From JAILLW01 sp045629045 (lineage in GTDB: Bacteria > Bacillota > Clostridia > Lachnospirales > Lachnospiraceae), in the NCBI GenBank assembly GCA_045629045.1, contig JAZQQM010000061.1:120707-184706 (forward strand): a stretch of DNA of 64,000 nt, read 5' to 3'. This document shows positions 61,830 through 64,000 of the stretch, one piece after another. Position 1 is the stretch's first letter; the number at the start of each line of letters is the position of its first letter. The notes beneath the pieces are model-generated. The model was not told where the DNA came from and did no database searches. It saw only the letters and a program-made list of their open reading frames with translations. The position numbers were made by a program, and so were the translations under genes.

Positions 61830-63590
61830 ATGAATCAAAAAGAATATAAGACAAAAGAATTAATTAAAAGATTTCTTCCATATTATGCCAATCATAAAAA
61901 GGTGGTTTTCCTGGACCTTGTATGTGCCAGCTTGACAACGATTTGTGAATTGGTACTGCCTATGATATTAAGGTACATCACAAACACGGGTCTTAATGAT
62001 ATTGCATCTTTATCGATTAAGGTAGTGGGAGAACTGGGAATTTTGTATCTTCTACTGCGTATTGTAGATTGTACGGCGAATTATTATATGGCATATCAGG
62101 GGCATATAATGGGTGCCGCAATGGAAACGGATATGCGACGTGATGCATATGCCCATTTGATGAAGTTGTCCAACACATTCTTTAATAACACTAAGGTCGG
62201 ACAACTTATGAGCCGTATCACGAGCGATTTGTTTGATGTGACGGAGTTTGCACATCATTGTCCCGAGGAATTTTTTATTGCAGCCGTTAAGATAATAGTT
62301 TCCTTTATTATTCTTCTTACGGTAAATGTTCCGCTTACAATAATGCTGTTTGCGATTATCCCGATTATGACATTCGTATGTATTAAACTTAATCGCAGGA
62401 ATCGAAAGGCATTTGCCAGACAAAGAGTTCAAATAGGTGAACTGAATGCATCTCTTGAGGACAGTCTTCTCGGTCAAAAGGTTGTTAAGGCTTTTACGAA
62501 CGAACAGACGGAATGTGATAAATTTGAAGAGGGTAATTCGCGGTTTTTTGATATTAAAAAGGAAACCTACAGATATATGTCGACTTTCCAAACATCTAAC
62601 AGAGCCTTTGACGGCTTGATGTATTTGATAGTCCTTTTGGGTGGCGGCATATTTATGGTCACCGGCGGAATTGAGGCCGGAGATATGGTTGCGTATGTAA
62701 TGTATGTATCAACGCTTATTGCTACTATTAGAAGAATTATCGAATTTAGCGAGCAGTTCCTAAGGGGTATTACGGGTATCGAAAGATTTCTTCAGATAAT
62801 GGATGCCGATATTGAAATATTTGATGAACCGGATGCGGTTGATATGCCTAAACCTGTAGGTAAGATAGAGTTTAAGGATGTTTCTTTTGAATACCCCGAT
62901 GACCATAACAAAGTATTTAAGAATCTTAATCTTTGTATTAATCCCGGTGAGAAGCTTGCTATAGTAGGTCCGTCGGGAGGAGGAAAAACAACACTATGCA
63001 ATCTGATACCCAGATTTTTTGATATTAATTCCGGCAGTATATTAATAGATGACAAAGATATAAAGTCTTTTACACTTAAGTCACTTAGAAGCAATATAGG
63101 TATTGTTCAGCAGGATGTATATCTTTTTTCCGGAACGGTAATGGAAAATATCATATACGGAAATCTGTCTGCAAGTCGTGATGAAGCGATTGACGCTGCT
63201 AAGAAAGCAGGAGCGCATGAGTTTATTATGTCACTGAAGGATGGTTATGATACCTATGTGGGTGAAAGAGGTGTTAAACTGTCCGGAGGTCAGAAACAAA
63301 GAATATCAATTGCCAGAGTGTTTTTGAAGAACCCGCCCATTATGATATTGGATGAGGCAACTTCAGCCCTTGATAATGAAAGTGAATTTGAGGTAGCCAA
63401 GTCTCTTAACAGACTGTCTGAGGGCCGCACAACTATCACCATAGCTCACAGACTTTCGAGCATAAAGAATTCCGACAGAATACTTGTGCTTACGGAAGAG
63501 GGAATAGTTGAAGAGGGTAATCACGATACACTGATGGAACGTAAGGGAATCTATTATGATTTCTATACAATGGCCGACAGGTTAAAATAG
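61830..63590 (+). CDS. ABC exporter, homodimer type (MsbA/LmrA-like)
   Basis: A 586-residue half-exporter: six membrane helices (about 20-310) and a nucleotide-binding domain with Walker A GPSGGGKTT (about 380), signature LSGGQKQR (about 484), Walker B IMILDEATSALD (about 507) and switch His in IAHRLSS. All sites are canonical, so it can work as a homodimer, unlike the asymmetric pair at 10421/12151. It is 20 bases downstream of the zincin gene, possibly co-transcribed; drug or lipid export is the usual role. Confidence 0.9.
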   Translation: MNQKEYKTKELIKRFLPYYANHKKVVFLDLVCASLTTICELVLPMILRYITNTGLNDIASLSIKVVGELGILYLLLRIVDCTANYYMAYQGHIMGAAMETDMRRDAYAHLMKLSNTFFNNTKVGQLMSRITSDLFDVTEFAHHCPEEFFIAAVKIIVSFIILLTVNVPLTIMLFAIIPIMTFVCIKLNRRNRKAFARQRVQIGELNASLEDSLLGQKVVKAFTNEQTECDKFEEGNSRFFDIKKETYRYMSTFQTSNRAFDGLMYLIVLLGGGIFMVTGGIEAGDMVAYVMYVSTLIATIRRIIEFSEQFLRGITGIERFLQIMDADIEIFDEPDAVDMPKPVGKIEFKDVSFEYPDDHNKVFKNLNLCINPGEKLAIVGPSGGGKTTLCNLIPRFFDINSGSILIDDKDIKSFTLKSLRSNIGIVQQDVYLFSGTVMENIIYGNLSASRDEAIDAAKKAGAHEFIMSLKDGYDTYVGERGVKLSGGQKQRISIARVFLKNPPIMILDEATSALDNESEFEVAKSLNRLSEGRTTITIAHRLSSIKNSDRILVLTEEGIVEEGNHDTLMERKGIYYDFYTMADRLK

Positions 63591-63697
63591 TTTTAGAATT
63601 ATTCACTATATATATAGAAGAAACACTATATATTGTGTTCAAAATTTTATATACATACAAGAGTAAAAAATCCTTTAAAAATATAGGCAAAAGCCCG

Positions 63698-63757
63698 TTG
63701 ACAACGAAAAAATACGAGTGCTATAATGAAACTCCACCGCGCAAAATCGGTGGAGTT
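63698..63757 (+). promoter_or_regulatory. Promoter overlapped by a terminator-like hairpin
   Basis: TTGACA (63698-63703), 18-base spacer, TATAAT (63722-63727). Right after it AACTCCACCG (63730-63739) pairs with CGGTGGAGTT (63748-63757), ending in TTTA. Read-through from the left would form the full hairpin; a transcript starting near 63734 would keep only part of it. Confidence 0.65.
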
Positions 63758-63810
63758 TTATTGAGTAAGAATATTGCCAAAATATTTTTAAAAAAACTTT
63801 AAAAAATGTC

Positions 63811-64000
63811 TTGACTAAGGTATTCTTGCATGATATTATTTACGAGTTGCGTCTGTAAGAGATGATTACAACAGTAGCCACTTGAAGACGTACCGCGCAC
63901 TCGATATTTGCTACGCAAACATCTGTTGCGCTGACGCGACTTCCTAAAAGGAAGATCGCTTAGTACCTTGACAGTTGAACATCAATGCAACCCTGAAGAT
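63811..64000 (+). promoter_or_regulatory. Probable rRNA operon promoter and leader (16S outside window)
   Basis: TTGACT (63811-63816), 17-base spacer, TATTAT (63834-63839), followed by a GC-richer leader with hairpins (for example GCGACTTCC/GGAAGATCGC near 63940-63960) and the sequence TACCTTGACAGTTGAACATC near the right edge, of the type found before 16S genes in this group. No 16S sequence is reached. That it is an rRNA leader is inference. Confidence 0.6.

Noticed and set aside
1..64000. Prophage, integrase, plasmid origin or CRISPR-Cas genes
   Set aside because: None of the usual genes or repeats was seen on either strand.

Overview
The window looks like a chromosomal segment of a low-GC, Gram-positive anaerobe of the Lachnospiraceae (Butyrivibrio, Roseburia or Pseudobutyrivibrio-like). 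The evidence is the AT-rich sequence with strong AGGAGG-type ribosome sites, many Cys-lipobox lipoproteins, an [FeFe]-hydrogenase-type protein, a GH130-based mannan pathway, a split purine PurH and a minimal SufC/SufB-like pair. Genus-level assignment is inference; no rRNA body lies inside the window, only the leader of an apparent rRNA operon at the right edge.

Region by region. 1-5.8 kb: the tail of a secreted carbohydrate-binding protein, then an ABC-2 export operon in which one permease is truncated and which contains two paralogous membrane-anchored proteins. 5.8-15.8 kb: purine genes (PurO-like IMP cyclohydrolase and a stand-alone AICAR formyltransferase), an HD-GYP phosphodiesterase, a two-gene Fe-S assembly pair, an asymmetric heterodimeric ABC exporter, a CE2-like acetylesterase and an MgtC-type protein, nearly all tightly packed on the plus strand. 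15.9-19.7 kb: a UBA/DUF4342 protein with a two-component system, then galactokinase. 19.7-23.4 kb: a minus-strand pair (YgiQ radical SAM protein and a beta-lactamase-fold lipoprotein) flanked by two copies of a roughly 320-bp palindromic MITE-like repeat. 23.5-29.6 kb: accessory secreted and membrane proteins, including a Sel1-repeat lipoprotein and an XRE regulator with an apparent operator.

29.7-41.7 kb is rich in signalling: a cytoplasmic hydrogenase-chemoreceptor fusion, a membrane chemoreceptor, an intramembrane protease, signal peptidase I, a CofE-like ligase, a metal transporter and a large PAS/GGDEF/GAF/EAL protein. 41.8-45.9 kb holds tRNA-Lys, TatD, RsmA and a large unknown protein. 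46.0-58.4 kb is a beta-mannan oligosaccharide utilisation locus: GH36 alpha-galactosidase, LacI regulator, CUT1 ABC importer, mannobiose 2-epimerase, two GH130 phosphorylases, a CE17-like esterase and mannose-6-phosphate isomerase. 58.4-64 kb: a tandem-receiver protein, a membrane HD-GYP protein, tRNA-Ser, a secreted zincin, a homodimer-type ABC exporter and the rRNA leader.

How the parts work together: imported acetylated galacto-mannooligosaccharides would be deacetylated (CE17-like, perhaps with the distant CE2-like enzyme), degalactosylated (GH36), epimerised and phosphorolysed (epimerase, GH130) to mannose-1-phosphate, and fed to glycolysis through ManA; galactose would enter through GalK. 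No endo-mannanase, phosphomannomutase or ABC ATPase for the importer is in the window. The most unusual items are the MITE-like repeats with compensatory base changes, the hydrogenase-chemoreceptor fusion, the terminators that overlap the next gene's promoter, and the shared palindromes around the mannan genes.
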